A stretch of DNA of 64,000 nucleotides from Cranoglanis bouderius (GCA_023630585.1 CM042546.1:15767310-15831309); one strand, 5' to 3'. Numbered from the stretch's first letter, positions 1-11,939 are shown. The notes: generated by a model from the letters alone, not told the origin. A program made the numbers and translations.

Positions 1-244
1 TCTGTATAATAAGATACAGCTGCAAAAAAACCTTGGAAAAACCCTTCGGAATTACGTTGTGGCTGGAATTACACAAATGGTTGTGCCCTTCGTGTTTGTA
101 TTGATGAAATATTCACAGTCCAGGCTGGAAAAAGTATGTGAAGCTTTGTATTTAATAACTGGTAGAAACTGGTGGAGGTTATTAGCATCTATATATACAG
201 TATACCAGTTGGGTATACTATGAAATATTATATACAGATAGATG

Positions 245-440
245 TATTATAGCACAGTGCTGTTGAATTCTCAAATCTGATCAGAAGGTGTGGATTCATT
301 TCCTAGAACAGCAGCTCTGACAGTAGTTCCAGCTGAGAAACTTTTGGAAGGAGTCTCCAGTGCCAGCCCTTTGTAACAGTCGGAGGTGAAGTTATAACTT
401 TAAGTTTTCATTTACAGAGAACTCAGTAGAATGACAACCT
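245..440 (+). repeat. Left part of an unclassified interspersed repeat (family A)
   Basis: This stretch reads like the left side of the copy at 28473-28985: a 'cagtgctgttgaattctca' type start, a 'tctgat..ggtg' block and then 'agcagctctgacagtagt'. A matching right side lies at 833-980, and a SINE sits between the two. It is probably a non-autonomous DNA element with no coding capacity. Superfamily unknown. Confidence 0.5.
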
Positions 441-504
441 GCTTTATTTTTGCTGGTTGGAGATGGTGAGGGTTTATAGATGTCATACCTTGTTTCGTAA
501 CAAC

Positions 505-828
505 AATAAATGGCTTAATGTTTTGCCTCTGGGGTTGGGGGATCAAAACCCAGCGCCGCCCTGTTTGCGCATAGTTTGCGTGTTCTCCCCGTGCTTCAGG
601 GGTTTCCTCCAGGTTCCTCCTCCAGTCCAAAGACATGTGTTGTAGTCTGATTGGCATTTCCAAATTGTCTGCAGTGTGTGAATGCATGTGTAATTGTGCC
701 CTGGGATGGATTGGAACCCCGTCAAGTTTGTCCCCCACCTTGTGCCCCGAGTCCCCTGGGATTGACTCCAGGCTCCACATGACCCTGTGTAGGATAAGTG
801 GTACAGAAAATGGATGGATAGATGGATA
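505..828 (+). mobile_element. tRNA-derived SINE, (GATG)-type tail
   Basis: A decayed tRNA-like head (tggcttaatg, then a B-box-like ggggttgggggatcaaaac) is followed by the common fish body with 'gttctccccgtgcttcaggg', 'tttcctcc' and 'ccaaagacatgtgttgtag'. It ends in a gatggatagatgg tail. The minus-strand copy at 9862-10207 shares every block. It lies between the two halves of family A, so it inserted later than that element. Reading frames across it are accidental. Confidence 0.75.
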
Positions 829-832
829 ATAT

Positions 833-980
833 TCATTAATAATTGGCAATTTACGGTAGTATAAGAGAAATAAAGCGCTTTGGGGCGTGCTCTTGTTTGA
901 AAATAATTAACTTTATGGTGGTAGCAGTAACTCAGCTTTGCATTGGTTGGCATCACACCAGCCTGTTGTTGACTGCACTC
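833..980 (+). repeat. Right part of family A repeat
   Basis: It matches the right side of the 28473-28985 copy in block order: 'aataattg', 'tataagagaaat', 'gtggtaacagta'-like and 'catcacaccagcc'. Together with 245-440 it forms one element split by the SINE at 505-828. Confidence 0.5.
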
Positions 981-1098
981 CCTGAAGTGTTTTATTCCTT
1001 ACATATCAAACCTCTTACTTTGGGTGCTTTTTGCCGGAATTCTCCTCTGTGTAATGAAGTTCCTTCCTCTCATGAGCAATTGATGATGTAGGAAAACA

Positions 1099-1100
<2 letters not shown>

Positions 1101-1185
<85 letters not shown>
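1101..1185. repeat. (CT)n microsatellite
   Basis: About 42 uninterrupted CT units. The minus strand yields only Arg-Glu repeat frames, which are artefacts. Confidence 0.98.
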
Positions 1186-1189
<4 letters not shown>

Positions 1190-2780
1190 CCTCTTTTAGG
1201 CAAACGGGTTCCTTACCATTTCACCGCGTTTAATTAGTTTCCCATAGTGGCAAACAGCAAATTTACATTTTTATAGATTTCCACATTAATTAGCTTGCTC
1301 ACTCACCCAGATGCATTTGTTCTTTATTGGGCTTATCTTATCACATCTGGTTTACCATTCTTTTGTTGCCACATTGGCTAGAAGCTCCCCTTAGTTATGT
1401 TTTCGCTTGAAATGTTCTCATACCCGTAAAATTAAAGTATCAAACATGGATGCTAATTTATTATTTACCAAATCATCAACCCTCTGATCCTCTTCTCTGT
1501 CTCCTTGCTTGGTTTCTCATTTTGCTGCTTGGAACCATGTTTGGTTCCTGTTGATGCTAATGTTTTCCTGTGTCTCACAAGCGTCTTTCATGAGCTGGGA
1601 AGGCTACAGCACGACTGTTTGTCCAGATCGTGCATCCAATTTGGTGGTGAGAAAAAAGAAAAAAAAACGAAGTTTGGTTTTGTTTTGTTTTTTTTATTTG
1701 AAATATGTACAAGCAGACCAAATATGTGTCTCTATTGAGACTTGTCCATTCCTGACCATTTCTATATTGTACCATCAGCATGTCTTTTCTGCTACAGGCT
1801 TTCACTAGCTTGAGTGAAAGTTCAACATTTCTCTTTGCGTGGTGAAAAGACAGAAAATCAATAGTGAAAACCCTATCGTTGCTGCTTAATTCTAGCAATA
1901 CCTGATGTTTTGTCTAGTCCAAACAAGTGTTACATCACAAAAGTCACTGTGCATTAAATATGTATTATGTATGGACTGGCTACTATTCTGATTTGATTTT
2001 TTAACAAAAAAAAAAAAAAAAAAAAAAAAAGGATTGTATGATTCACCAGATAGTATGATTATTTGGACTAGCTTTCCAAAACAAGATTGGACAATACTAT
2101 TGCATGACAATGTACACCTCTGAATAGCTATGGGCTAATAATGTTACTCTATTAATTGTAGCTTTAAAATGTTTTTCAGATATTGACTGTTGTAGCTTTA
2201 AAAAAACAATGGATCTCATTGATCACAAATTGTTTGCAGGAGCATTTACATTAGAAATTCATGAAAATCCAATACGTTCGGAAAAACATTTGATTTCACT
2301 TGATCGGGTTCAAATCGTAAAATCGGAAATATTTTAATGCAAATTGCTTCAATCGCTTATTTGGTTCAATTACACACATGAATTTAGTGAGAATTTTGTC
2401 AAACTCAGTCGTTTCTTTGATTCAAAACAAATCTATAAATGAAGACAATGAAATGTGTGTTAGTGTGTGTCTGAGGTAGCTGAAACACTGCAATTGCTGA
2501 GCTACATTACTAGAAGATTTAGCACATGCCGTGCTTAAGAGGTGCTCTTTCCACTGTATAAATGCAGTTGCCATTTTGTCATTTTCAGCTCTCTGTGAGC
2601 ACTGCCTCTTATGGAGTTTTGTGGGCGTCTAATTTACACTAAATTTAAATGAGCTGTGCCGTGAATGTCCTTGGTAATTTATGAGTGTTTGGCATTTATC
2701 GACATACTCACTGGAATATGAATGAAATCAGCATTAAGGAAACTTTCACCTTGCCTCGCTTATGTGCATTAGTTGATCGT
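1190..2780. other. No gene recognised; AT-rich with a poly-A run
   Basis: A 25-base poly-A run lies at 2006-2030. Around 1195-1390 and 2610-2740 the sequence is repeat-free and has several TTAATTA-type cores (for example cgtttaattagtttccc). That could mean conserved non-coding DNA, but nothing here proves it. The short open frames have no recognisable content. Confidence 0.4.
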
Positions 2781-2782
2781 TT

Positions 2783-2795
2783 TGTGTGCGCGCGC

Positions 2796-2834
<39 letters not shown>
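2783..2834. repeat. (TG)n microsatellite with a CG-rich start
   Basis: A gcgcgcgcg block runs directly into about 20 TG units. Alternating purine-pyrimidine DNA of this kind can adopt the Z form. Confidence 0.97.
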
Positions 2835-2835
<1 letters not shown>

Positions 2836-3084
2836 CTTTGTGAACTTTCTCCATTTTAAAGATTCTTCTTTGCACCGCCCCTGCTGGGAGATCGAGCTGA
2901 AAATAAAAGGTGTTTTGTGATAGAAAAAGTACATTCTATTCGACTTGCATGCCTAATTACATTATAAATGGGACGCCACTGCTTAAGTGGATTGCTCTTC
3001 ATGCTTCCAGATGCTCAGAGAAACACACTTTCCATTCTTGTTGTTACACGTCAGTCAAACACATAGTCCCTCTGCCATTTTGCA

Positions 3085-3260
3085 GGATTTGCTAGGAGGA
3101 GTGGTGTGTCTCCGGCCGACTGCAGCCCCCGCATCCTTAATTAGAGCTATTCACTAGCCAGATGTTTATAATTAAATTTATACGGCGTGGAGCGTAGCCA
3201 AATAAAAAGAACAGATACGGCAGCTCGTGTTTCGGTAACAAGGGGAAAAGACACTCGACA
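3085..3260. promoter_or_regulatory. Candidate conserved non-coding element
   Basis: This is a GC-balanced, repeat-free block with no coding frame. It holds the homeodomain-type core ccttaattagagc and an 'ataattaaatttat' stretch, with a G/C-rich shoulder (ctccggccgactgcagcccccgc). Such blocks in gene-poor fish DNA are often enhancers near developmental genes. That is inference from texture only. Confidence 0.25.
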
Positions 3261-3897
3261 GTGTGAAAAAGCTCATTAAGGAGAACAATAAAGTGAGAGC
3301 AAGGGGGAGGAAGAGAGAGAGGAAAAGCCTTCAGCTATCCTGTCGTCTTCTGAGCAGGCCTGTCAGCTTTTTCCGCCTTTTCTCTTCCACTCTTTTTTTT
3401 TATTTATTTTTTTTACTTGTGTTAAGAAAACCAGCTTGCGCTCTATCCTCCTCTGTGCTTATCTTTCCCTCTCTTTTTATTTCTTTTCTTTTCTGTGTTG
3501 CACTCAGCCCCACTTTCTTTTTCTGTCTCGCAGCAGGGTGGGTGATCATGCTGATGGGATATCTCCAGGACAGGAAGGGGCGCAGATGGAACAAGCTTGT
3601 CTCCAGTAGCGTGTTGGCCCTCTGCCTTCTTACTCCATTCAAGCAGCTGCAGAGAGAGAAGTCGAGAGGACTAGTCAGCACACAACAGCGGCCAGTAGGA
3701 CGAGAGGAGAGCAAGAAGGCTTTGGAAGGACAGTAGATGTAAATTAGCACTCAGAGCCATTTTAAAGGCCCTCATCAAGGATAAACATGTGGCAGCTCGT
3801 TAGCAGGGAGCTATTTGGCAAGTGTTGGTAATGCGGTCCGTGAGGCCATGGCAGGACATGAGGTGTACTGTCGCTTGTGATAACTAGTGTGTGCAAG
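3261..3897. other. No gene recognised
   Basis: Purine-rich DNA (3295-3330) is followed by a long T/C-rich stretch (3360-3530) and ordinary sequence. An open frame at 3263-3736 is Arg/Lys-rich and then Phe/Leu/Ser-rich, mirroring base composition. I do not accept it as a gene. Confidence 0.5.
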
Positions 3898-3910
3898 AAA
3901 CACACACACA

Positions 3911-3948
<38 letters not shown>
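3898..3948. repeat. (CA)n microsatellite
   Basis: About 24 CA units with a single interruption (cataca). Confidence 0.97.
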
Positions 3949-3954
<6 letters not shown>

Positions 3955-4221
3955 GTGCAATTACAAGCACACTAATAATCTGTATCCATTCAAAGTATAC
4001 ATGAATACAAGAGTTTCCTTTAATAAATTGTGCAAAAAAAGGGGTGGAGCTAAGGTGTGGCCTGGGATGGTCATGACCACCCCTAACATAACAGACTGAT
4101 TAGGTTGTTAAATCTTAATTTGACCAAAAAAAAAACAACAGATTCAGTGATCATGTGATTCCTGACAAGCTGTTCATAAATGAGTCTGTCCTTTCATTTA
4201 CATTTATGTACATATGACAAT

Positions 4222-4440
4222 TAACTCTAATTGTTGCCTTACAGCCTCACAGCTCCAGGGTCCCGGGTTCGATCCTGAGCTCGGGTTACTGTCTCTATAG
4301 ATTTTCACATGTTCTCCCAGTGCCCATATGGGTTTCCTCTGGGTTCTATGGGTTTCCTTGCACCTATCAGAAATGCCAATTGGTGGATTAGATATGCTAA
4401 ATTGCCCCTAGGTGTGAATGAGTGTATGGCAAACCAAATA
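4222..4440 (+). mobile_element. tRNA-derived SINE, 5' part
   Basis: A tRNA-like B box (gggtcccgggttcgatcctg) is followed by 'gctcgggttactgtct', 'gttctcccagtgcccatat', 'gggtttcc' and the body motif 'aaattgcccctaggtgtgaat'. The same family occurs at 28262-28440 and 47203-47925. The usual 3' tail is missing. Confidence 0.75.
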
Positions 4441-6690
4441 CATTCAGTATAAAGCATGCACGCCCTTGTGGATGAGACAGTCCTGTTCAATACAGTATAT
4501 TAGCATGATATTTGTTTCCAGATTAAGAATAACCTATAGCCTAGTAAGACTGAGACGGATAATCTGGCAACCCTGAACAAAATATACATTTTCCACTGAA
4601 AATCCAGTGTTTAACAGTGCAGCACTACAACTTCAACGTAACCTTCATAAATGGTGGTGGGTGGGCACGGTCATAGTCTGACTTTAAGACATATGAACCT
4701 ATGAAATTATCTGGATGTGCTTCCTTCCAATGCTAAGACAAATGACTTTTCGTGCATGAGGAAGCAGCCAATAAACACAGTGCCAGTGTAAAACAAAAGC
4801 AACCCAGGAAGTAATTAATCTTTCAGATGGAATTATTCTATTAGCTAAGGAATATGTCTCTATATATAGGACTACATAATATACATAATTCAATACCGAG
4901 ACATTTAAAAACACCTGTTGAACCTGCTACATGTGTTTTTTATGCATTGTTAATGGAGTTGGAATAAATACAAAAATAAAGAACTTAAGTTAATATCTGC
5001 AATAATGTCTGGTCGTGATATTAGATGGGAGGGCTAAAATTAGGTAGAGATCATGAAATGCAGGTACTTAGCTGCATTCATGATTTCTAAAATGCTCTAT
5101 CAATGCTCTATCAGGTTCTTAATTGTCAATTTCTTTTTATATATTGTGAACGTGTGCAAGTTATGAATGGAAGATATCAAAAAATCTTCAATTGGATTGA
5201 ATGCACTAATGAAATGGGAAAGCTTTGGGCTTTCACGAGTCAGTCAGTGATACAACAAGTAGTGCAACAATTAGTTTAATTTCTGTACATTTTCTAGTAG
5301 CATCAATTACTAGGCTAAATTCCAAGTGTCTCTATTGGACTTTGTATTGATTTGCTGTTGTGACTCTTCCCTCTAAGGGGACAAGTGGACCTTAACCATG
5401 CCAGCAAAATTAATGCACCCTACAGCAGAACAGAGCCAGCAGTTCTTCCTTTAGCTTGTCAACCATCTGTACTTTTGTTTGCCTATAGAAGACATCATGG
5501 TATTCAAAGTAAATAATATGAAAGTGAGAATTAACTCTGAACTAGTCTCTTTCTCCTCAAGGTCTCAACTTGAGAACAAGGGAAGGAGAAAAGGTAAGAA
5601 TATTGAGATGAGATTAGATGAGATGAGATGGGCCATTGAAATGGCATCATTATCCCCGTCCCTCTTTACAGCAGCGATTTTTGGCATGACTGCCATTTGT
5701 TTCAGTGCCATAAAAATATGGTGCAGTTAAATATAAAGCACCTGGCAGGAGTCTGACCTCCACAGCACCACTAAAAACTCCAGTACCAGGGTTCTCTTTC
5801 TTTAAGAGTAGAAATAAATGACAAGGACACGGGGGTCATCGGGAACTTTAGGAAAGCATGAGTGCAGTGGTATGAAGAAGAGAAATGGCAGAATTATTCC
5901 AACTTCAGTATATACTCCCAGGATGTGACAGTATATTTTTTTCATACTACAGTTGGTAAAGATGAAAGCTTGTGCAGTTGCTTCTTTGCCAATGCAAAAT
6001 TGCATAAACATACGAGCTACCTCTTCCCATAGAAGATACAAATATTTGCATAATGTATTCTTTTTTTTGGCATATAGCACAGATGGAGTTGCCTACATTC
6101 ACAAGTGTAGAGTTCACACAAAGAAAGACAAACCCAATTCCTTATTATTAGTGTAAAGCAAGTGCATAAGTGCATAATGTTTTATTAGAGCAAATCCAAC
6201 TATCATGATCCTCCATAGCAGGGGTCAAAACACAGACAGAGATAGGCAACGATCAAAACCAGGACGTACATAGGCACAGAAAAAAGCTCTTGCAGTGCCA
6301 AATTGACAACAAATTAGCATCAGTATCGCTAACCACATCACAAAAGTTTCCATATAAACAATCACTTTGGTTGCATTGTTCTTTAACAACACTAAATACA
6401 TGATAATACTTCTGCCATGAACAATGACACAACAGGATATACACTGACAAACTGCTCAATACTAACACAAAACAGGTGAACACAATCAGGTAACAAACCA
6501 AAGACAGGGTGGGGTTGAGACAGGTCTAAAACAGAAAACTGCAAGGGATATAGTGATGCAAAGGACAAGAACCATGACAATTAGATTGAAGATTACAGAA
6601 GAGCTCAGGATGGTCTGCAGTCTGTGGTAGCTAAATAAAATTATAGCTCCACCAATTCTAACCTTAGTGTCATTATTATAAATCAAATAT
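4441..6690. other. No gene recognised
   Basis: Unique-looking AT-rich DNA. A short gatgagatta/gatgagatg direct repeat lies at 5605-5635. No repeat family, exon pattern or RNA gene was recognised. Confidence 0.5.
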
Positions 6691-6696
6691 AGGAAC

Positions 6697-7831
6697 CAGT
6701 GGTGGAAAAAGCACTAAAAAAAAAGAAAGAAAGTAATTATACTTAAGTGAAAGAATAGATTATGTGTCAAACTCTTACCCAATTAAACATAGAACTATCC
6801 ATCCAAATATATACTCAGTTGTAAGTTTAAAAAAAGTTGCTACTTTTAAATGTATTCAAGTATTAAAAATGTACATTTTTTAATTGATCAAATGTTTTCA
6901 TGTGGAAAATGCGTTTGGGGAATGGTCATATGCATGACTAACACTAAATAGTTATGTAACGCTAAGTAAATATCCTGTAAATAACCAATATTTACCATTA
7001 GAATTTGACTTGCTGTCTAGACAATTTATGTTAGCTATGGGAATCGATGCTAGTCTAACTTAGTTAAACAAAGCCAGTTAATGTTAGCAAATTTAGCTAA
7101 TCTTACTTCAACATGATTTTCAAATTAAAGAGTTCATGCATTCCAGGCAGGTAAAAGGAGACTCTCCATTTGATATGAGTCTTTGCTTAGTCCAGTATAC
7201 TGAAAAATTTTACTGGGGTAGGACCAGGGTAACTCATCCTCAAGTTCGCCAATAGTTTGAGCATTAACTTCATTGTGTAGCATGATTTTATCTTCATTGC
7301 CGATGACGAATCGGGGCGATACTTGATATTTTTTTTCTAAATTGATAAACTTGATTGGACTTTACATTTTTAGTCTTGATTGGACTAAAAATTACTAGAT
7401 GCTAAACTGAGCCCATCCTATTGGCATATAATGTACAGCACAGGCGATTGCTTTAAAACTACACAGGAAGCCCGGCTTCCCCTCTTGGTACAGTAAAATT
7501 GATTGGCTGTGTTTATGCGGCGCATATGCCGTACAAATCTCTATGAATGAGCTGTTACTGTAGAAACGATAATGTAACACAGAATAAGTGCCTTAATATA
7601 GAACTATAATTTATGACTAAATACAATAGACAGCTGTGCTTTCTATATTTTAATAACCACCAGCCACCAGTGGTATACAGTCATTGGCTAGAAGAGAGAT
7701 TTGTAATGAGTACATTAAAGGTTTAAATAAAAGAGTTAGGAGTAAAAAAATATATATATATTTTTTTTAATGTATAAAATACTCATATACTTAGGTATGA
7801 TAATGAAGGACTTAAGTATTTCCCACCCCTG
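6697..7831. mobile_element. Non-autonomous hAT-like element
   Basis: The ends are imperfect inverted repeats, cagtggtggaaa at the left and tttcccacccctg at the right. The flanking 8 bp are ataggaac (6689-6696) and tcaggaac (7832-7839), identical at six positions, as expected for an old 8-bp target duplication of the hAT superfamily. The interior is AT-rich with 'acttaagtg'/'cttaagtat' subterminal motifs and codes for no transposase. A family B repeat lies inside at 7490-7640. A second element with similar subterminal motifs is at 61465-62418. Confidence 0.6.
7490..7640 (-). repeat. Unclassified interspersed repeat (family B)
   Basis: The blocks 'gccgtacaaatctct', 'gagctgttactgtagaaac' and 'gataatgtaacacagaataag' match the reverse complement of 18205-18345. 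They also match 39020-39170 in the same orientation. Three copies in one window establish a family; its class is unknown. Confidence 0.5.
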
Positions 7832-8035
7832 TCAGGAACATGTGTCCAAACACACATACTTTACATTTAAGGGCGAAAAAAAGCAATGGAGGACTACTGT
7901 AGGACATACGCAGTCGCTTATTCAATTAAGCACACAAATCAACTGGACTTAAACTCAGTCAAGAGTTATCTGTGCCAAATAATATTTTTAAAAAAAAACA
8001 AAACGCACACAAGAAAATTAAACAATGCATCCTTT

Positions 8036-8340
8036 GTTGCATGAAGAAACTATTGATTTTTATCTGCCCCAATCAATCCAACTGGCACCACAGGGAGACG
8101 CATTAGCTCTTTTCCTGTAAAACACAGACATGCATTTACCATAATTACTAAATCAGTGGAATATTCCCTGCAGAGCTGTTAGAGCATCATAAATCCAGAC
8201 ATTGAATATTCTCTCTTATTAACATCTCCCTCCCCTACACAGCAACGCAAATGGAAGAGCTTTAATTAAAGTGATTGCGATATTAACCATTACTTATGGG
8301 CCTGTCAAATGAAACTGGCATTTCTACAATGGTAATGCAG
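8036..8340. promoter_or_regulatory. Candidate conserved non-coding element
   Basis: Repeat-free, non-coding sequence with agctttaattaaagtgattg and 'ggcctgtcaaatgaaactgg' stretches. Its texture is like other candidate elements in this window. There is no direct proof of conservation. Confidence 0.25.
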
Positions 8341-8350
8341 GCTAAATGTT

Positions 8351-8373
8351 ACACACACACACACTCACACACA

Positions 8374-8412
<39 letters not shown>

Positions 8413-8425
8413 ACACACACACACT
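8351..8425. repeat. (CA)n microsatellite with CACT interruptions
   Basis: About 36 CA units interrupted by 'ctcacaca' variants. A smaller (CA)n tract lies at 8612-8636. Confidence 0.96.
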
Positions 8426-8759
8426 GTAGAATTACAGACCCCATAAAGCCATTTAGGCATCAATATTTCTTCCTTCCCTATGAGTCCATAACTCTTCATT
8501 GCATCATGCCTTCAATCTTCATTGTGTCATTCCTTCAAACATATAGATTCTTTTCTATCAACTGTTTGTCCCTGCTTTCCTGTCTCACATGCAATCACAC
8601 AAACATACACACACAGTCACACACACACACACACACCATGTATATATTGCATATTACCTTTCGTGGCAGTTTGACAACCTTATTTCCTGTATGCCACCCA
8701 TGCACACAAATCTCTTCTAACACACAAATACACACTTAGACACACGCACAGCTCATTAC

Positions 8760-9150
8760 CATGCCAACTCAGGTGGTACTAGTCTGGCTCTAAAATTCAA
8801 AGCGATAACAGGAGTGAGTTATTTCGGGCCGTTCAGGGGTTGAGGGAGGTGGAGATTTATCCGCATGCCGGCATTTTCATTTGGGGGCGAATAATAAAGC
8901 CTCTGATATGAGAGTTAATCACAGGCCCTCGACACTGCCTGTGTGACTGAGCTTTTTCTCGATCCCTATCTCTTATTTTCTTTCTTTTTTCTTGTTTTAC
9001 TTTTTTCTCTCTGTCTTTCTATCATTTCTCCCTGTATAAACGTTTCATAAATCAGGACCACACTGCTGTCCTCTGAAACTAATTAAAGGCAGGGAAAATA
9101 TTTTCCTTCCTAATTGAAATGAGAGATGACTAGATGGAGACTGACATTAT
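8760..9150. promoter_or_regulatory. Candidate conserved non-coding element
   Basis: From 8800 to 8960 the sequence is GC-balanced, repeat-free and non-coding ('ttatttcgggccgttcagg', 'ttcatttgggggcgaataat', 'atgagagttaatcacaggc'). A T/C-rich run follows at 8950-9040. Enhancer-like by texture only. Confidence 0.3.
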
Positions 9151-9183
9151 TCTATCAGAGCTGGCAGGGTGAGATTGGAGCAT

Positions 9184-9221
9184 TAAAGAGAGAGCGAGAT
9201 AGAGAGAGAGAGAGAGAGAGA
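9184..9221. repeat. (GA)n microsatellite
   Basis: Short, slightly impure GA tract. Confidence 0.9.
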
Positions 9222-9860
9222 GCGGAGAGGACACTGGGAAGATGCTTAGTAAGATAGTGTGGTATGGTTACTAATCTAAATGCAGGATTATCCATACTTT
9301 GGTTGAGTGCCTGTATCTGTTTCCCACTACATAAAGGTACAAGAAGTTCTCTCGAGGTTGTCATGTGACCACTAGTGATGGAAACAATTTGTTAGATACT
9401 GCTTGAAGTTATGAATTGATTTTCTTTGGCACAACATTATAAAAACAAAGTAAAAACAACATGTGCAAGTTTATTCCGTGTTGCAATGTGCATGGTGCTC
9501 TTGCAATAGTGGCATGCAACCAAAACAAAGGCAAGGATGCCAATACTTTCATCTTAGTCAAAATAAAAAAAACAATGATAGGCACAAACTTTCTCAGATG
9601 AAATGAAATACAACAAAAATACAGTATTATTCTCTGGCAGATTTTCAAATATGGTCCTATTGGGCATGTATGGTATTACATAGACCTACTGGACATTCTT
9701 GTCAAGGTACAGTAAGTATACATAAGAAAACATGGTGGGTGAATAAATCTAACTAATCAAAAACAATACATTTTATAAGAAAATCGTGATATGGTCACTT
9801 AAATTGACAGAAAAAGATATCTGAAAGAAAAGAAAGAAACTAGTAAGAAAGCAATATATT
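9222..9860. other. No gene recognised
   Basis: AT-rich sequence without repeats or coding signals that I recognise. Confidence 0.5.
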
Positions 9861-9861
9861 C

Positions 9862-10207
9862 ATCCATCCATCCTTCCTTTTTCCATACCGCTTATCCTAC
9901 ACATGGTTGTGGGGGAGCCTGGAGCCTATCCCAAGGAACTCAGGGCACAAGGTAGGGGACACCCTAGGTGGGGTGCCAACCCATCACAGGGTCCAGTTGC
10001 ACACCCATTCACACACTACAGACAATTTGGAAATGCCAATCAGCCTACAACACATGTCTTTGGACTAGGGAAGGACACCGGAGTACCTGGAGGAACCCCG
10101 GAAGCACAGGGAGAACATGCAAACTCTGCACACACAGGGCAGAGGCGGGATTCAAACCCCCAACCACAGAGGTGGGAGGCAAATCACTAAGCCACCGTGC
10201 CCCCCCA
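9862..10207 (-). mobile_element. tRNA-derived SINE, near full length
   Basis: Read on the minus strand it starts with 'ggggggcacggtggcttagt' (A-box region), then 'gttgggggtttgaatcccgc' (B box). The body follows ('catgttctccctgtgcttcc', 'ccaaagacatgtgttgtagg', 'tgatgggttggcacccc'), and the tail is ggatggatgga. This is the best copy of the family also seen at 505-828. Confidence 0.85.
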
Positions 10208-10289
10208 CAGTTTATTTAATTCAATTCAATTAAATTTTATTTAAATAGTGCAGAATTCTGGATGTATATGAAAATCCCCAGACGAAAGG

Positions 10290-10411
10290 AACAGTGGTGA
10301 GGTTACAGGTCTTGCTCAAGAACCCAACAGTGGCAGCTTGGTGATGCTTGAATTTAAACTCATGACCTGTTCAGTAGACAAAAGATGTAACCATTGAACC
10401 TTCACTGCCAC
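10290..10411 (-). mobile_element. SINE fragment (family of 12381-12573)
   Basis: It carries the antisense block 'cttgctcaagaacccaacag', then 'tggcagcttggtgatgcttg', 'actcatgacctgt' and 'aaccattgaaccttcactgcc'. This is the complement of the tRNA head and following region of the SINE at 12381-12573. Confidence 0.65.
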
Positions 10412-10468
10412 ATTTGACCAATCAATGATCATTTGGCCAATCAATGATCATTTGACCAATCAATGATC
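10412..10468. repeat. Three tandem copies of a 19-bp unit
   Basis: The unit atttgaccaatcaatgatc is repeated three times with only one base changed (ggcc for gacc in the middle copy). It begins exactly at the end of the SINE fragment. Confidence 0.95.
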
Positions 10469-10940
10469 TGCACTTTTCTAGCTCCACCCATATACTTTTT
10501 GTACCCTGGCAATAAGGTGTAACATTCGGGAGCACTCTGAGAACACAGGATTGTGGGACAACAGGACTCAGATGGTCCATGTTAGTCATTACCACCCTAG
10601 CTCATTCTGAAATGCCTCCCTTCCAGTGCAAACCCACACTAAACCACGCCCCCCTACTGCTACACAAAGGTATGTACCTTCTGTAGTTACAGTACAGCTC
10701 AGCTGGAAGTAGGAACAACAACTGGATTTGTTATTATATCACATGGTACAACACTGTCTGGTTGAAATGGGCTAATAGACCCAGGGGAGTCCCTCAGACT
10801 GTATAAGTGCCCTTTTGGTCAGCTTGTAATAAGTGGCTCATGGAGCAGTGATGCCTGCAGTAGAGCATTTGTGAGCTCTGTGCCCTCTCCTCCTGCTGAG
10901 CCATTATCCAAATGTCCCTTCACCAAGGCAGCACTCATTC
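10469..10940. other. No gene recognised
   Basis: Ordinary sequence with no recognised repeat or coding signal. Confidence 0.5.
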
Positions 10941-10941
10941 C

Positions 10942-11675
10942 CCTTGAACTATTCCACATTTTGTGGTGTTATATCTTTTGAAATGGTTTTGAAAAGGACT
11001 TAATTGGGATTTTCATCATTTGATGTACATACTTTGTCTTATATTTGAATGTGCAAAATACTTTTTGGATTAACACAAAGGTTAATTAAACAGCAGACAT
11101 TTGTTGGTTGCAAAGTGTTTAACCCCTGGGTCAATACTTGGTAGAACCACAAGTCCTCTGGCTGTGCACACCTGGACTGTGATATTTTTTACCCTTCATC
11201 TTGGCAAAATTGCTTGAGATTGGATGGAGAACATTAGTGAATAGCAATAGCAAGTCTTGGCACAGATTCTCATTAGGATTGAGGTCTCGGCTTTGACTTG
11301 GCCATTCGAAAACATTCAGGTTCAATGTTTTGAACTACTCCAGTGTAGCTTTGGCAGTATGCTTTGGGTTGTTGTCTTGGTGGAAGGTAACCCTTCTAGT
11401 CTCAGTCCCAGTCTCAAACCTCTTGTGGATTGGAATAGGTTATCTCTGAGGATTGCCCAGTATTTGGCTCCAACCATCTTTCGCTCAACCCTGACCAGTT
11501 TCCAAACTATATTAACTTTTCCTCCCACTTTAGTATTATGGGCTTTTTTGTGTAGATTCATGACATATAAAAGATCCCAATTACAGGTGCCAATCCAAGG
11601 TCAATTTCAGTATCAGTTTGTAACACTACAAAATGTAGAAAGGATCAAGGTTGTGAAAACTTATACAAGACACTG
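10942..11675 (-). mobile_element. Tc1-like transposon, internally deleted
   Basis: The right end 'gtgaaaacttatacaagacactg' type sequence and the left 'cttgaactattccacatttt' match the ends of a widespread fish Tc1 family. The minus strand encodes the transposase C-terminal half: a Gln-Asp-Asn-Asn-Pro-Lys-His block (second catalytic Asp) near 11360. A WPSQSRDLNPNENL block (third acidic residue, Glu) follows near 11290, and the end is GSTKY at 11131. The N-terminal DNA-binding domain and first Asp are missing. Frames are broken, so the copy is dead. Confidence 0.8.
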
Positions 11676-11939
11676 TTGCTTAGGGGCATTCCATTCATTT
11701 CTGGACCCTATGTAGTCTCTGTGGGCTGCCATCTAATAAAAATATAAAACTTTCCTCTTAAGGGACCCTTTACCTAGGGGCCCTGGGTAATCAGTTCTAC
11801 TTCTTCTCCATACTATGCTCCTGATAAAGCTAGTAGGTTTGGTTAGCTTGTGTAAAAAAAAAAAATGCTTCACTATTCTTGGGGACCCCTCTATAACCTT
11901 TTTTGAAAAATTGTCTAAATCTAAAAAAAATTCCCCTCT
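11676..11939. other. No gene recognised
   Basis: Ordinary sequence. A short A-rich run lies at about 11855-11866. Confidence 0.5.

Noticed and set aside
1015..1203. Arg-Glu repeat frames
   Set aside because: Translation of a (CT)n microsatellite.
3263..3736. 157-codon frame with a Phe/Leu-rich middle that could look like a membrane protein
   Set aside because: Runs through T/C-rich low-complexity DNA; no splice signals or family resemblance.
8296..8739. 147-codon His/Thr-rich frame
   Set aside because: Generated by CA microsatellites.
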